Source: Dermabacter sp. p3-SID358 (GTDB taxonomy: Bacteria > Actinomycetota > Actinomycetes > Actinomycetales > Dermabacteraceae). From it: a DNA stretch of 64,000 nucleotides. The notes under the pieces are model-generated. The model was not told the origin of the DNA. It did no database searches and worked only from the letters and a program-made list of their open reading frames with translations. The stretch covers positions 1-64,000 of the forward strand of contig NZ_JALXOZ010000004.1 of assembly GCF_025147465.1 (NCBI RefSeq). The letters run 5' to 3'. How positions within the stretch are numbered: position 1 is the first letter of the stretch; every line of letters starts with the position of its first letter. A program made the translations under genes and the position numbers. Shown piece by piece: positions 1-9,710 of this stretch.

Positions 1-77
1 AGTTCGTCGCAAACGCTCTTCCCGTTGACGGGGTGCTCTTCGAGCGCGTCGCGACGTACGCGATGCAGAACTACTAG
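1..77 (+). CDS. 3' end of an unidentified gene, cut by the window edge
   Basis: An open frame enters from the left edge (codons starting at base 3) and stops at TAG 75-77, giving 24 residues that end in ATYAMQNY. Almost every codon has G or C in the third position, as in the real genes of this window, which is the only reason to call it coding. It converges with the trehalose gene on the other strand. The piece is too short to name a family, and it could be chance. Confidence 0.4.
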   Translation, partial: FVANALPVDGVLFERVATYAMQNY

Positions 78-110
78 GCGAATGGTCAAACGCGAGCGGT
101 GAAACCTTGA

Positions 111-162
111 GGCCTAAAGTTTCACGAACGCCTTGACGGTGACACTTTAGGCCCTAAAGTGT
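111..162. repeat. Overlapping inverted repeats built from three CCTAAAGT/ACTTTAGG copies
   Basis: GGCCTAAAGT (111-120) is perfectly complementary to ACTTTAGGCC (144-153). The second arm is itself half of a perfect palindrome, ACACTTTAGG (142-151), one base, CCTAAAGTGT (153-162). The element lies in the 95-base gap between two convergent genes. It could be a bidirectional terminator with alternative foldings or a protein-binding site. No T-run follows on either strand, so the terminator reading is not certain. Confidence 0.6.
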
Positions 163-172
163 CGCGGCCGCC

Positions 173-2431
173 TTACCCCGCGCGCTTCGCGAGCAGCTGC
201 GCGAGCAGCTCCGTGACCTCTTCGGGGTCGGCGATGCGGAAGCGGGCGGCGGTTTCGCCGGGGCCGACCTTGATCGTGAGATCGTTGTCGCTTGCGCGGT
301 TGAACACGGACTCGTCGGTGACGTCGTCGCCGAGATAGAGCCACGCGTCGCACGCACACGCACGGGCGAGAGCTTCGATCGCTTCGCCCTTCGTCGCGGG
401 GATCACCGAGAACTCCACAACGGCCTTGCCGGGCGTGACCTTCGCGTGGCGGATTGAGCGCGCGTACTCGAGGGCCTCTTCGGTCGCGTTCGCGGCGCCG
501 CGGCCCTTTGCGTTTCGTGTGTGGAGCACGGCCGCGGTCGGCTTCTTCTCGACGTCAGTCCCGGGGTACTTGCGGGAGATCCGCTCGAGGGCCGCCGTGA
601 TCGAGGCGAGCTGCGAGCGGCGCTCATCCGTCATCGAAAGCGACGACGAATCGAGAATCCCCGCGTCCATGCTGTCGGGAAGCGCCCCAACCTCGGCGCC
701 GTGCGAGCCAATCAGCACAACCGAGCTCGGCATTTCCGTGAGCGAATCGAGATCCTCGAGGGAACGGCCCGACACGAGCGCCACGTTCGTGCCATCGAGG
801 CCCGAAAGGGAACGAAGCGCCTGGAGCGACCCGGGAAGGGCGCACGCCTCGTCGCGGTTCTCCACGATCGGGGCCAGAACGCCATCGAAATCTGAAGCGA
901 TCAGCACGCGCGGTGTTGCCGCAAGAGCCTCGAGTGCAGAATCGAGCTCGGCGCGAGGCGGGCAAGCGTCGGAACTGAGAGTGGGGCGGGCCGGAGCCTT
1001 CCTGGCTTCCGCACCGCGATCCCCACCCACGCGCTCGAGCGCCTCGAGGAAGTCCGACGCCCACCGCTGCACATCGTGATCGAAAACCTGGCGGCGAAGC
1101 GAACGCATGTTGTCTTGCTGCTCCTCCTCGCTCATCGCGAGAGCGTGGAGGATCGCCGACTTGAGCTCGTCAATGTCGTGCGGGTTCACGAGGGTCGCGG
1201 CGCGCAGCTCGTCGGCGGCGCCCGTGAACTCCGAAAGCACGAGAACCCCGCGCTCATCGATGCGGGAAGCTACATACTCCTTCGCCACGAGGTTCATGCC
1301 GTCGCGAAGGCTCGTCACAAGCACCACATCCGCGCACATGTACAGCGCGGTCATGTCGGTGCGGGGGAACGTGCGGTGCATGTAGGAGATCGCGGGGCGG
1401 CCAATCGGGGCGAAGTCACCATTGAGGCGCCCGACGGTCAGCTCGATCTCATCGCGCAGCTGCTTGTAGGCGTCGACCCTCTCGCGCGACGGGGTCGCGA
1501 CCTGGATCATCGTGACCTCGTGCGGGTCGATCGCTCCGTCATTGAGGAGCTCGCCATATGCCTTGAGCCGGTGGCGGATGCCCTTCGTGTAATCGAGGCG
1601 GTCAACGCCGAGAACGACCTTGTTCGGGTTGCCGAGCTGCTCGCGGATCTCCTTCGCACGTTCGAGCACGGCGGGATCCTTCGTGAGTTCGTCATACACG
1701 CTCACATCGATTGAAATGGGAAAGCAGCGTGCCTCAACCGTGCGGTCGTCCTCGAGGCCGAGCCCCGGCACAACGATTTCGTGCTCGCTCGTGCGGTAGC
1801 CGAGGATTTGGCGCACGCACGTCGTGAAGTTGATGGCGTCGCGCTCGCGTTGGAAGCCGAGCAGATCCGCGCCGAGGAGGCCCCGCAGAACCGAGTCGCG
1901 CTTCGGGAGCTGCGCGAAAAGCTCGAACGGCGGGAACGGAATGTGGTTGAACCAACCGATGGTGACGTCGGGGCGAAGACTGCGGATCATCTCGGGAACG
2001 AGCTGCAGCTGGTAGTCGTGCACCCAAATCGTGCCGCCCTCGGCGGTCGCGGCAGCCGCAGCCTTCGCGAACTTGCGGTTTGCCTCCACGTACACGTCCC
2101 ACCACGTACGGTGGAAGTTCGGGTCGGCGATCACGTCGTGGTAGAGCGGCCACAGCGTGTCGTTCGAGAAGCCCTCGTAATACTTCTCGACCTCTTCCGC
2201 CGTGAGAGTTACGGGTACGAGGTGCATCGTGTCGATGTCGAACGGGGCGATGTCCTCGTCAGCGCCGCCGGCCCAACCAACCCACGCTGCCGAATCCGCG
2301 TTGCGCATGACCGATTCCATCGCTGTCACGAGGCCGCCGGGGCTCGTCACCCACTCGGTCGAACCATCTGGGGCAGTTTTGCGGTCAACAGGAAGGCGAT
2401 TGGCAACGACAACGAGGGAGGCGCGGGCCAT
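173..2431 (-). CDS. otsAB: Fused trehalose-6-phosphate synthase / trehalose-6-phosphate phosphatase
   Basis: This 752-residue protein should make trehalose from UDP- (or GDP-) glucose and glucose-6-phosphate in both steps. Residues about 5-475 are a GT20 synthase: ANRLPV near the N-terminus, HDYQ at 138-141, RLDYTKG at 278-284 and DGMNLVAKEY at 377-386. Residues about 505-750 are a HAD-type phosphatase with the nucleophile Asp514 in DFDGVLAPI and the acidic motif GDDVTDE at 701-707. A short linker (about 470-505) joins them. In most bacteria OtsA and OtsB are separate proteins, so the fusion is notable. The ATG at 2431 has an AAAGGAG ribosome site six bases upstream. The gene diverges from lysA. 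Trehalose may feed the GlgE pathway whose genes lie 25 kb away, but trehalose synthase and maltokinase are not in this window. Confidence 0.95.
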   Translation of the reverse strand: MARASLVVVANRLPVDRKTAPDGSTEWVTSPGGLVTAMESVMRNADSAAWVGWAGGADEDIAPFDIDTMHLVPVTLTAEEVEKYYEGFSNDTLWPLYHDVIADPNFHRTWWDVYVEANRKFAKAAAAATAEGGTIWVHDYQLQLVPEMIRSLRPDVTIGWFNHIPFPPFELFAQLPKRDSVLRGLLGADLLGFQRERDAINFTTCVRQILGYRTSEHEIVVPGLGLEDDRTVEARCFPISIDVSVYDELTKDPAVLERAKEIREQLGNPNKVVLGVDRLDYTKGIRHRLKAYGELLNDGAIDPHEVTMIQVATPSRERVDAYKQLRDEIELTVGRLNGDFAPIGRPAISYMHRTFPRTDMTALYMCADVVLVTSLRDGMNLVAKEYVASRIDERGVLVLSEFTGAADELRAATLVNPHDIDELKSAILHALAMSEEEQQDNMRSLRRQVFDHDVQRWASDFLEALERVGGDRGAEARKAPARPTLSSDACPPRAELDSALEALAATPRVLIASDFDGVLAPIVENRDEACALPGSLQALRSLSGLDGTNVALVSGRSLEDLDSLTEMPSSVVLIGSHGAEVGALPDSMDAGILDSSSLSMTDERRSQLASITAALERISRKYPGTDVEKKPTAAVLHTRNAKGRGAANATEEALEYARSIRHAKVTPGKAVVEFSVIPATKGEAIEALARACACDAWLYLGDDVTDESVFNRASDNDLTIKVGPGETAARFRIADPEEVTELLAQLLAKRAG

Positions 2432-2497
2432 GATGCTCCTTTAGTCAGCACGAACGTCACCTTGACGCTACCAACAGCGGATGTGCGACGGCGGGGA

Positions 2498-2554
2498 GTC
2501 TCACGTCTTTCACAGTGGACGCGCGTGAGACGCTCCGGCGAAGAAACCTAATGT
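2498..2554 (+). promoter_or_regulatory. Candidate lysA promoter with an inverted repeat over the -35 region
   Basis: TGAGAC (2526-2531) and TAATGT (2549-2554) are spaced 17 bases apart and would start transcription near 2560, just before lysA. GTCTCACG (2498-2505) and CGTGAGAC (2524-2531) form an 8-base-pair inverted repeat with an 18-base gap, and the right arm overlaps the proposed -35 box, which is where a repressor or roadblock would act. The -35 match is poor, so this is an inference from spacing and position only. Confidence 0.35.
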
Positions 2555-2593
2555 TATGCACGCAGTGCCTTTCTCGATGCGAAGGAGTTGAAG

Positions 2594-4006
2594 ATGCGTG
2601 CACACGAAGCGGGAGCGCTCCACGGCAACGATCTTGTTCCCCAGTGGCTGCCCTACCCGAGCGATGTCAACCACCTCATCGAAGGGCTGTGGAGCAAGAC
2701 CACTACGCGCAACGCGAACGGAGAGGTCGAGATCGGGGGCGTAGGAGTTAGTGCGATTAAAGAGCAGTTCGGCACCCCCACCTTCGTGATCGATGAAGAC
2801 GATTTCCGCTCTCGCGCACGCCTTTTTCGCGAGACGTTCGAGCGGGCCTTCGCGCCGCTCGCCGGAGTCGAAATGAGCTACGCGAGCAAAGCATTCCTCT
2901 CGATTGCGGTTGCGCGGTGGGTGCGCGAAGAAGGGCTCGGGCTCGATGTGTGCTCGGGCGGGGAACTCGCGATCGCGCTGCGCGCGGGGTCCGACGCTAG
3001 CCGGCTCACCTTCCACGGCAACAACAAGAGCGATGCTGAGCTTTCCCTCGCGATCGAAGCCGGCGTGGGGCGCCTCGTAATCGACTCCCTCGAGGAGATC
3101 GAGCGCGTGAGCAACATTGCTGCAAAGCATGGCACGCGCCAGCGCGTGCTGCTGCGCGTAACCTCGGGTGTTGAGGCACACACGCACGAGTTCATCTCGA
3201 CCGCCCACGAGGATCAGAAGTTCGGCATCTCGATCGCGACGGGGGAGGCCCTCGAAGCGATCCGTCGAGTCGAGGCCGAGGAAGCGCTCACGCTCGATGG
3301 ACTCCACTCACACATCGGTTCGCAGATCTTCGACACGAACGGCTTCGAAGTCGCGGCCCGGCGCGTGCTCGCCCTCGCGAAGGAAGGACAGGGCGCGATC
3401 GACCGCCCGCTTTCCCACATCATTCTCGGCGGCGGCTTCGGCGTGATGTACACGACCCAGAACACGCCGCGCACGGCCGAGCAGCTCGCCACGCAGCTCG
3501 CCGCGATCGTGGAAAACTCGTGCCGCGCCCTCGACCTCGAGGTCCCGAGGCTTGGCTTTGAGCCAGGGCGCGCGATCGCCGGCCCTTCCACACAGACCCT
3601 CTACACGGTGGGAACGATCAAGGACGTCGAGCTTGGCGCAGGCCAAAAGCGCCTGTACGTGTCGATCGACGGCGGCATGAGCGACAACATCCGCACAGCC
3701 CTCTACGACGCCGACTACTCGTGCCTGCTCACGAGCCGCACCTCCGAGGTCGAACCGCGCATCGTGCGCGTCGTGGGCAAGCACTGCGAAAGTGGCGACA
3801 TCGTGGTGAAAGACGAATACCTGCCCGGTGACGTGGAGCGCGGCGACCTCATCTCCGTGCCCGTCACGGGCGCCTACTGCTACTCGCTTGCCTCCAACTA
3901 CAACAGTGCGCTCAGGCCCGCCGTCGTCTCCGTGAAGAACGGGAAAGTGACAGAAATGATCAGGCGCGAAACCCTCGAGGATCTCCTCGCGAGGGACCTC
4001 GGCTAA
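2594..4006 (+). CDS. lysA: Diaminopimelate decarboxylase
   Basis: This 470-residue, PLP-dependent, fold-III decarboxylase converts meso-diaminopimelate to L-lysine, the last step of the pathway. The PLP lysine is Lys99 in SYASKAF. HIGSQIF, the glycine-rich GGGFGV phosphate-binding stretch and the C-terminal CESGD motif with the active-site cysteine are all present. I chose the ATG at 2594 because GGAG at 2584-2587 sits six bases upstream; a TTG two codons earlier is also open but lies too close to that site. The gene heads a run with hom, thrC and thrB, so the lysine and threonine branches of the aspartate family are made from neighbouring genes. About 23 bases separate it from hom. Confidence 0.96.
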   Translation: MRAHEAGALHGNDLVPQWLPYPSDVNHLIEGLWSKTTTRNANGEVEIGGVGVSAIKEQFGTPTFVIDEDDFRSRARLFRETFERAFAPLAGVEMSYASKAFLSIAVARWVREEGLGLDVCSGGELAIALRAGSDASRLTFHGNNKSDAELSLAIEAGVGRLVIDSLEEIERVSNIAAKHGTRQRVLLRVTSGVEAHTHEFISTAHEDQKFGISIATGEALEAIRRVEAEEALTLDGLHSHIGSQIFDTNGFEVAARRVLALAKEGQGAIDRPLSHIILGGGFGVMYTTQNTPRTAEQLATQLAAIVENSCRALDLEVPRLGFEPGRAIAGPSTQTLYTVGTIKDVELGAGQKRLYVSIDGGMSDNIRTALYDADYSCLLTSRTSEVEPRIVRVVGKHCESGDIVVKDEYLPGDVERGDLISVPVTGAYCYSLASNYNSALRPAVVSVKNGKVTEMIRRETLEDLLARDLG

Positions 4007-4029
4007 TCCCTGCACCAAGAAAGAGAGCC

Positions 4030-5394
4030 ATGACCACGTCAACTACCACCCTGCAGACCCGTGAGGAAGCGCCCCTTAAAGTCGCAGTTTTGGGCGCGGG
4101 AACCGTCGGAGGTGACGTTCTTCGTGCCCTCGTGACGCGCGCCGATGCCCTCGCACACAGGGCAGGGGCGAAGCTCGAGGTCATCGGGATTTACGTGCGC
4201 AATACGTCCAAGAAGCGCGCGGCGCACATCGACACGGCGCTCTACGTAGAGGATCCGCACGCTCTTGTAAAAAGCGCTGACATCGTGCTCGAGCTGATGG
4301 GTGGAATCGATCCCGCGAAGACCCTCATTCTCGAGGCACTCGAGGGCGGGGCGAGCGTCGTGACCGCCAACAAGGCCCTGCTCGCGGAAGCCGGAGGTGA
4401 GCTCCAGGCCGCCGCCGCGCGCCACGGTGTCGACCTGTTCTACGAGGCCGCCGTTGCGGGAGCCGTGCCCATCATCCGCCCGCTGCGCGAATGCCTCGAG
4501 GGCGACCGGGTCGAGCGCGTGCTTGGTATCGTCAACGGCACCACCAACTTCATTCTCGACACCATGACGCGCGAGGGCGGGGACTTTGACACCACGCTCG
4601 CGAGAGCTCAGGAGCTCGGGTACGCGGAAGCGGATCCGACGGCTGACGTGGCCGGCCTTGATGCTGCGGCGAAAGCGGCGCTGCTCGCCTCCCTTGCCTT
4701 CCACACGCGCCTTAGTCTCCACGACGTCCACGTCGAGGGGATCGAGTCGATCACCGCGGAGGACATCGCCGCCGCGGGGCGCCTCGGGCGCGTCATCAGG
4801 CTCCTGAGCATCGTTGAGCGGATTGAGGATGACGGCACCGAGCGCGTGAGCGCGCGCGTATACCCCGTGATGATTCCGCTCTCGCACCCGCTCGCGGGCG
4901 TGCACGGTGCCTTCAACGCGGTGTTCGTCGAGGCGGAATACGCGGGCGAGCTCATGTTTTACGGTCAGGGCGCCGGAGGCGCGCCCACGGCTTCGGCGGT
5001 GCTTGGTGACCTCGTATGCGCCGCGCGTGGTCTCGCCTCGAAGAGTGGGGGAGAGCGTCTCGCACTCGGAGAGACGGCGAATGAGAAGCCGCTCGAGGCC
5101 ATGAGCATCGACGCGCTCGAAAACGCGTTCTACCTTTCGCTCACGACGGTTGACCGGCCTGGCGTGCTCGCGCGCCTCGCGGGCGCCCTTTCCGAATCGG
5201 GAATCTCGATCGCGACGATCCACCAGGACCTCGCTTTGGCGTCGAGCGAGGAAGGGGGAGAGGGCACGGCCCACATCGGCATCGTCACCCACCGCGCCCG
5301 CGAAAGCGCGATGAGCGAAGCCCTCGACCACCTCGCTAGGCTTGACGACGTGAAAAGCGTTGGCGCGCTCGTGCGAGTAGAAGGGGAGAAGTGA
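4030..5394 (+). CDS. hom: Homoserine dehydrogenase with regulatory ACT domain
   Basis: This 454-residue enzyme reduces aspartate semialdehyde to homoserine with NAD(P)H and commits carbon to threonine and methionine. An N-terminal Rossmann fold carries GAGTVG at 22-27, the catalytic region contains [11 protein letters not shown] and DPTADVAG, and the last ~90 residues form an ACT domain beginning near [11 protein letters not shown], the usual site of threonine feedback inhibition. The ATG at 4030 follows a purine-rich AAGAGAG stretch. The stop TGA overlaps the thrC ATG by one base, so hom and thrC are almost certainly translationally coupled. Confidence 0.96.
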   Translation: MTTSTTTLQTREEAPLKVAVLGAGTVGGDVLRALVTRADALAHRAGAKLEVIGIYVRNTSKKRAAHIDTALYVEDPHALVKSADIVLELMGGIDPAKTLILEALEGGASVVTANKALLAEAGGELQAAAARHGVDLFYEAAVAGAVPIIRPLRECLEGDRVERVLGIVNGTTNFILDTMTREGGDFDTTLARAQELGYAEADPTADVAGLDAAAKAALLASLAFHTRLSLHDVHVEGIESITAEDIAAAGRLGRVIRLLSIVERIEDDGTERVSARVYPVMIPLSHPLAGVHGAFNAVFVEAEYAGELMFYGQGAGGAPTASAVLGDLVCAARGLASKSGGERLALGETANEKPLEAMSIDALENAFYLSLTTVDRPGVLARLAGALSESGISIATIHQDLALASSEEGGEGTAHIGIVTHRARESAMSEALDHLARLDDVKSVGALVRVEGEK

Positions 5395-6476
5395 TGGCCC
5401 ACCAGTGGCGAGGCGTGATCGAGGAGTACCGCGAGTACCTCCCGTTCACGAGCGACGACACGATCCTGAGCCTTGGCGAGGGCGGCACGCCGCTCGTGCA
5501 TGCTCCAGCGCTCGGCGAGATTCTCGAGGCCGAGGTCTTCATCAAGGTTGAGGGCATGAACCCCACGGGCAGCTTCAAAGATCGCGGCATGGTCGCCGCG
5601 ATGTCGAGGGCCGCGAGTGACGGGGTCAAAGCAGTTGTGTGCGCCTCGACGGGCAACACCTCGGCATCCGCCGCGGCCTATGCGACGCGGGCGGGAATGA
5701 CGTGCGCCGTTCTCCTGCCACAGGGCAAGATCGCGGCGGGCAAGCTCGCGCAAGCGATCATGCACGGCGCGAAACTCCTTGAGGTGCGCGGCAACTTCGA
5801 CGACTGCCTCGAGATCGCCCGAAAAATGAGTGCGAACTATCCCGTTGAGCTCGTCAACTCCGTGAACCCCTATCGAATCGAGGGGCAAAAAACCGCGGCG
5901 TTCGAGGTGTGCGACGCCCTCGGCCGCGCGCCCGACATCCACGCGCTTCCTGTGGGCAACGCCGGAAACATCACGGCCTACTGGAAGGGGTATCGCGAAT
6001 ATTTCGACCGGGGCGTGAGCGAGTCCGTTCCCCAGATGTGGGGTTTTCAGGCTGAGGGCGCAGCGCCATTCGTCGCGGGCCGTCCCGTTGAAAGCCCCGA
6101 AACACTCGCGACCGCGATCCGTATTGGCGCCCCCGCCTCGTGGGACAAAGCGTGCGCAGCGCGCGACGACTCGAATGGCCTTATCTCCGCGGTGAGCGAC
6201 GCCGAGATCCTCGAAGCACAGGCGCTTCTTGCCGCCGACGTGGGTACTTTCGTGGAGCCCGCCTCCGCAGCGCCGGTCGCGGGACTTCTCAAGCTCAAGC
6301 GCGAGGGCCGCACCGCGAGCGGGGAGAAGCGGTCGATCCCGCGCGAAGCAAAGATCGCCGTGACCGTCACGGGCAACGGCCTCAAAGACACGGCTACCGC
6401 GCTCGGGGACCGGGACATCGAAAAAAGCCTCATCGACGCCGATCTGGCCTCAGCTGTGGAGGCGATCGGGCTGTGA
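5394..6476 (+). CDS. thrC: Threonine synthase
   Basis: This 360-residue, PLP-dependent, fold-II lyase converts O-phospho-homoserine to threonine. The cofactor lysine is Lys62 in [11 protein letters not shown]. The serine/glycine-rich loop [13 protein letters not shown] and the phosphate-binding [12 protein letters not shown] stretch are both present. The length fits the short actinobacterial form of the enzyme rather than the long enterobacterial one. The ATG at 5394 overlaps the hom stop and is preceded by AAGGGGAG; a GTG one codon earlier (5391) is possible but less well placed. The downstream thrB start overlaps the thrC stop as GTGA. Confidence 0.96.
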   Translation: MAHQWRGVIEEYREYLPFTSDDTILSLGEGGTPLVHAPALGEILEAEVFIKVEGMNPTGSFKDRGMVAAMSRAASDGVKAVVCASTGNTSASAAAYATRAGMTCAVLLPQGKIAAGKLAQAIMHGAKLLEVRGNFDDCLEIARKMSANYPVELVNSVNPYRIEGQKTAAFEVCDALGRAPDIHALPVGNAGNITAYWKGYREYFDRGVSESVPQMWGFQAEGAAPFVAGRPVESPETLATAIRIGAPASWDKACAARDDSNGLISAVSDAEILEAQALLAADVGTFVEPASAAPVAGLLKLKREGRTASGEKRSIPREAKIAVTVTGNGLKDTATALGDRDIEKSLIDADLASAVEAIGL

Positions 6477-7402
6477 GAATCACGCGGGAGCGCGTGAGCG
6501 TCGAGCCGTGCGCCACGAGCGCGAACCTCGGCCCAGGCTTCGATAGCCTCGGCCTCGCTCTCGAACTACGCGACCGCTACACGCTCGACGTGACGACCGG
6601 ACCCACCGAAGTCCTCATTCGCGGCGAGGGCGCGGGGGAGCTGCCCGAGGACGACACGAACCTCGTGGTGCGCACCCTGCGCGAAAGCCTCGAATTGGTC
6701 GGCGCGCCCCAGATCGGCGTGCGCCTCACGTGCACGAATGCGATTCCTCAGGGCCGCGGCCTCGGCTCGAGCGCCGCCGCTATCGTGGGCGGGATTGCGC
6801 TCGCGCGGGCGATCCTCCAGGACCCAAGTGCGATCGACGACCAGGCGATGCTCGAGATCGCCACCTCGATCGAAGGACACCCCGACAACGTCGCTCCCGC
6901 GATCTTCGGCGGCGTCTGCCTCGGCTACATGGAGGGCGAAAACGCCCACGCCGTGCGCTTGCGCGTCGCGAACGCCGTCGACGGCCGCCCCGCGCTTCGC
7001 CCCCTCATCATTTCCCCGAGCAGCGCCTTGTCGACCGCGACGGCCCGCGCGATTTTGAGCCCCGAGGTGCGCCGAAGCGACGCCACACACAACATCGCGC
7101 GCGCAGCGCTCTTCGTGCACGCGCTCGCGGAAGACCCAGCGCGCCTGTTCGCGGCGACCGCCGACCGCCTTCACCAGGATGCCCGCAGCAGCCACATGCC
7201 CCAAAGCGTGGGTCTCGTGCACGTATTGCGGTCTCAGGGCGTGCCCGCCGTGATCTCGGGAGCGGGCCCGACGGTACTTATCCCCGTCGATGCCCCTAGC
7301 GACATCGCGCGCACCGTGAGCGAAGTGGTCGAGGATCCGGACGACTGGCGCCTTGCACGAGTGCCTCTTGCACAAGAGGGCATTCGCACTGTGTTATCGT
7401 GA
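6473..7402 (+). CDS. thrB: Homoserine kinase
   Basis: This 309-residue GHMP-family kinase phosphorylates homoserine with ATP to supply threonine synthase. The N-terminus has [15 protein letters not shown], and the ATP-binding loop is [13 protein letters not shown] at 92-104. The GTG at 6473 (GTGA overlap with the thrC stop) gives a protein of normal family length that begins just before the conserved N-terminus. A much longer upstream frame is open but would run inside thrC and has no support. It is the last gene of the lysA-hom-thrC-thrB run. Confidence 0.95.
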   Translation: MRITRERVSVEPCATSANLGPGFDSLGLALELRDRYTLDVTTGPTEVLIRGEGAGELPEDDTNLVVRTLRESLELVGAPQIGVRLTCTNAIPQGRGLGSSAAAIVGGIALARAILQDPSAIDDQAMLEIATSIEGHPDNVAPAIFGGVCLGYMEGENAHAVRLRVANAVDGRPALRPLIISPSSALSTATARAILSPEVRRSDATHNIARAALFVHALAEDPARLFAATADRLHQDARSSHMPQSVGLVHVLRSQGVPAVISGAGPTVLIPVDAPSDIARTVSEVVEDPDDWRLARVPLAQEGIRTVLS

Positions 7403-7410
7403 GGTTGCTC

Positions 7411-7428
7411 GGCCGCGCGATCGTGGCC
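7411..7428 (+). terminator. Short hairpin after thrB, possible weak terminator
   Basis: GGCCGCG (7411-7417) pairs with CGTGGCC (7422-7428) around a CGAT tetraloop, with one G-U pair, nine bases past the thrB stop. No T-run follows, so it may only protect the 3' end or slow the polymerase. Confidence 0.35.
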
Positions 7429-7679
7429 CCGCCCTCGTTGAAGGCTGGCACACTGCCCCGTGCAAAGCCACAATCCTTCCCTTGGCGGTAGGCTCTCGCA
7501 TACGAGTCATTCTCAAGGTGGTCGAGCATTCCTGACACCGACTGGTGCCCCTTCTTCGGCGTGAAAGCGTGACTTGCCTCCCGCCCTAGCGCCCGAGCGC
7601 GCGGTTTTCCCCGAAAGAGCACAGTCATCTCACGAAATTGAGAACAACCACGGGACACACACCTCAGAAAGGACCCCGG
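7429..7679 (+). promoter_or_regulatory. Long leader region in front of rho
   Basis: About 250 bases without a convincing reading frame separate thrB from rho. The first part is rich in C and poor in G (around 7429-7485), the composition Rho prefers. In other bacteria rho is autoregulated by premature Rho-dependent termination in its own leader, so the same is plausible here. I could not fix a promoter: no pair of -35/-10 boxes with good spacing stands out. Confidence 0.35.
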
Positions 7680-9554
7680 GTGAACGACAACTACACCGAC
7701 GCCGCCGAGCTTTCGGCAAAGAGGCTTCCAGAGCTTCAGGCCATCGCGACTTCCATGGGCATCCGCGGTGTGCGCAAGCTTCGCAAAGGCGAGCTGATCG
7801 AAGCTATCCGTACGGGCAAAACGCCCTCGGCCCCCGCGAGCACCGGTAGCGATAAGAATGTCGCGCAGGCAGAGCAGCCCGCGCGCTCGCGCAAGAAGGA
7901 GGGCGAAAAGCCCAACGACGAGCAGAGGTCGAAGCGCGAGACTCGCGATCCCCAGGGCGAGAAAGCCGATCGTGGTGCCGCAGCGCGCACTAACGGCGAC
8001 GAGAACACCGAGCGCAGCGAGCGACAAGACCGCCGTCGAGGCGACCGCCCGCGTCGTGTCGAAGACATCGAACTCCCCGATTCGGAAGCGACTCGTGAGC
8101 GCCGCAAGGGCGATCGCGAGGACCGTCGCGACCGTCATAACGATCGTGGGCAGGGCGGCAGCGACTCCGATCAGAAGAACCGCGATGGCGAAGGCCGCCG
8201 CGACCGCCGCAACAACCGGGGCGACGGTGACGACAACAACAACGATCGACGCAGCCGCCGCTCGCGCGGTCGCGACCGTAACCGCAACCGCAACCGCCGC
8301 GACAACGACAACAATGGCGAACCGCAGGTCCGCGAAGACGACGTGCTCGTCAAGGTCGCCGGAATCCTCGACATCCGTGACAACTACGCATTCGTGCGCA
8401 CAACCGGCTACTTGCCCGGCCCGAGCGACATCTACGTGTCGATGAACCAGGTGCGCAAGTACGGCCTGCGCAAGGGCGATGCGATCGTGGGCCAGGTGAA
8501 GGCACCCAAGGACGGCGAAGAGCAGCAGCGCCAGCAAGACTTCCACCACGGTGGCGGCGGTCGCGGTCGCGGTCGCGGGCGGGGCAACAAAGCTCACTCG
8601 AAATTCGCAGCTCTCGTGAGCGTCGACACCGTCAACGGCATGACCCCCGAGAAAGCGAAGGCCCGAGTCGAGTTCAACAAGCTCACGCCGCTATACCCCG
8701 ATACACGCCTGCGTCTCGAGAACAAGGCCACCAATTTCACGCCGCGCATCATCGACCTCGTTGCCCCCGTGGGTAAGGGCCAGCGCGGCCTCATCGTGGC
8801 GCCGCCGAAGGCCGGTAAGACCATCATCCTTCAACAAGTCGCCGACGCGATCACGCAGAACAACCCCGAGGTTCACCTCATGGTTGTGCTCGTCGACGAG
8901 CGCCCCGAGGAAGTCACCGACATGCAGCGTACGGTCAAGGGTGAGGTCATCGCCTCGACCTTTGACCGCCCTGCCGACGATCACACGACCGTTGCCGAAC
9001 TCGCGATCGAGCGCGCGAAGCGTCTCGTGGAGATGGGGCGTGACGTGGTCGTTCTCCTCGACTCGATCACCCGCCTCGGCCGCGCCTATAACCTCGCGGC
9101 CCCCGCCTCGGGCCGCATCCTCTCGGGCGGTGTCGACTCTTCGGCGCTCTACCCGCCGAAGCGCTTCTTCGGTGCGGCCCGCAACGTGGAAAACGGCGGT
9201 TCGCTCACGATCCTTGCGACCGCGCTCGTGGACACCGGCTCGAAGATGGACGAAGTGATCTTCGAGGAGTTCAAGGGCACCGGCAACTGGGAGCTCAAGC
9301 TTGACCGCAAGCTTGCCGAGCGTCGTATCTTCCCGGCTGTTGACGTCAACGCGTCGGGCACGCGCCGCGAAGAAGAGCTCATGGGCAACGACGAGCTCGC
9401 CATCATGTGGAAGCTTCGCCGCGTGCTCAGCCAGCTCGAGCAGCAGCAGGCGATAGAGCTCCTCCTCGAGCGGCTCAAGAAGTCGCAGAACAACGGAGAG
9501 TTCCTGCTCGCTGTTTCAAAGTCCACCCCGAAAGTTCCCCGCCAGGGAGAGTAG
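7680..9554 (+). CDS. rho: Transcription termination factor Rho with large disordered N-terminal insert
   Basis: This hexameric RNA helicase/ATPase ends transcription at unstructured C-rich RNA. The protein has 624 residues against about 420 in E. coli. Residues about 8-50 are the Rho N-terminal helical domain. Residues about 55-218 are a low-complexity insert rich in Arg, Asp, Glu and Asn. The cold-shock-like RNA-binding domain follows from about 220, interrupted by a Gly/Arg run at 291-302. The ATPase core carries Walker A APPKAGKT at 374-381 and Walker B VVVLLDS at 456-462. Extended N-termini are known in actinobacterial Rho proteins and add RNA affinity. The GTG at 7680 has AAAGGA six bases upstream; a TTG 14 codons earlier lacks a ribosome site. 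Confidence 0.96.
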   Translation: MNDNYTDAAELSAKRLPELQAIATSMGIRGVRKLRKGELIEAIRTGKTPSAPASTGSDKNVAQAEQPARSRKKEGEKPNDEQRSKRETRDPQGEKADRGAAARTNGDENTERSERQDRRRGDRPRRVEDIELPDSEATRERRKGDREDRRDRHNDRGQGGSDSDQKNRDGEGRRDRRNNRGDGDDNNNDRRSRRSRGRDRNRNRNRRDNDNNGEPQVREDDVLVKVAGILDIRDNYAFVRTTGYLPGPSDIYVSMNQVRKYGLRKGDAIVGQVKAPKDGEEQQRQQDFHHGGGGRGRGRGRGNKAHSKFAALVSVDTVNGMTPEKAKARVEFNKLTPLYPDTRLRLENKATNFTPRIIDLVAPVGKGQRGLIVAPPKAGKTIILQQVADAITQNNPEVHLMVVLVDERPEEVTDMQRTVKGEVIASTFDRPADDHTTVAELAIERAKRLVEMGRDVVVLLDSITRLGRAYNLAAPASGRILSGGVDSSALYPPKRFFGAARNVENGGSLTILATALVDTGSKMDEVIFEEFKGTGNWELKLDRKLAERRIFPAVDVNASGTRREEELMGNDELAIMWKLRRVLSQLEQQQAIELLLERLKKSQNNGEFLLAVSKSTPKVPRQGE

Positions 9555-9572
9555 CTCGGGTCCACGTTTGTG

Positions 9573-9608
9573 GTGCGTGGCCTGTAAGCAGAGTTACAGG
9601 CCGCGCAC
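9573..9608 (+). terminator. Strong 15-bp hairpin between rho and rpmE
   Basis: The 15-base arms 9573-9587 (GTGCGTGGCCTGTAA) and 9594-9608 pair along their full length with a single G-U, around a six-base loop. It starts 18 bases after the rho stop. There is no T-run, so it may be a terminator without a U-tail, an RNA-processing or stability element, or a regulatory structure in the rpmE leader. Confidence 0.6.
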
Positions 9609-9710
9609 TGGAGCTTCGGCTTCCTTTCGTGGGAAACTGGAGCGCGGTTCTGGTTCACGGCCCGCACCGCGGAGCCGACCCAGCGGCCATGATCGAAAAG
9701 GAGATATCGC

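Noticed and set aside
4039..5331. A 430-codon open frame on the minus strand over hom
   Set aside because: Same cause as the other antisense frames: codon bias of the real gene. No ribosome site or domain.
6140..6472. A 110-codon N-terminal extension of thrB
   Set aside because: It lies wholly inside thrC in another frame; the GTG at 6473 gives the normal length and a GTGA overlap.
8190..8320. A short tandem repeat or CRISPR-like array inside rho
   Set aside because: The repeated CGC/AAC codons encode the Arg/Asn-rich insert in frame. There are no regular spacers.
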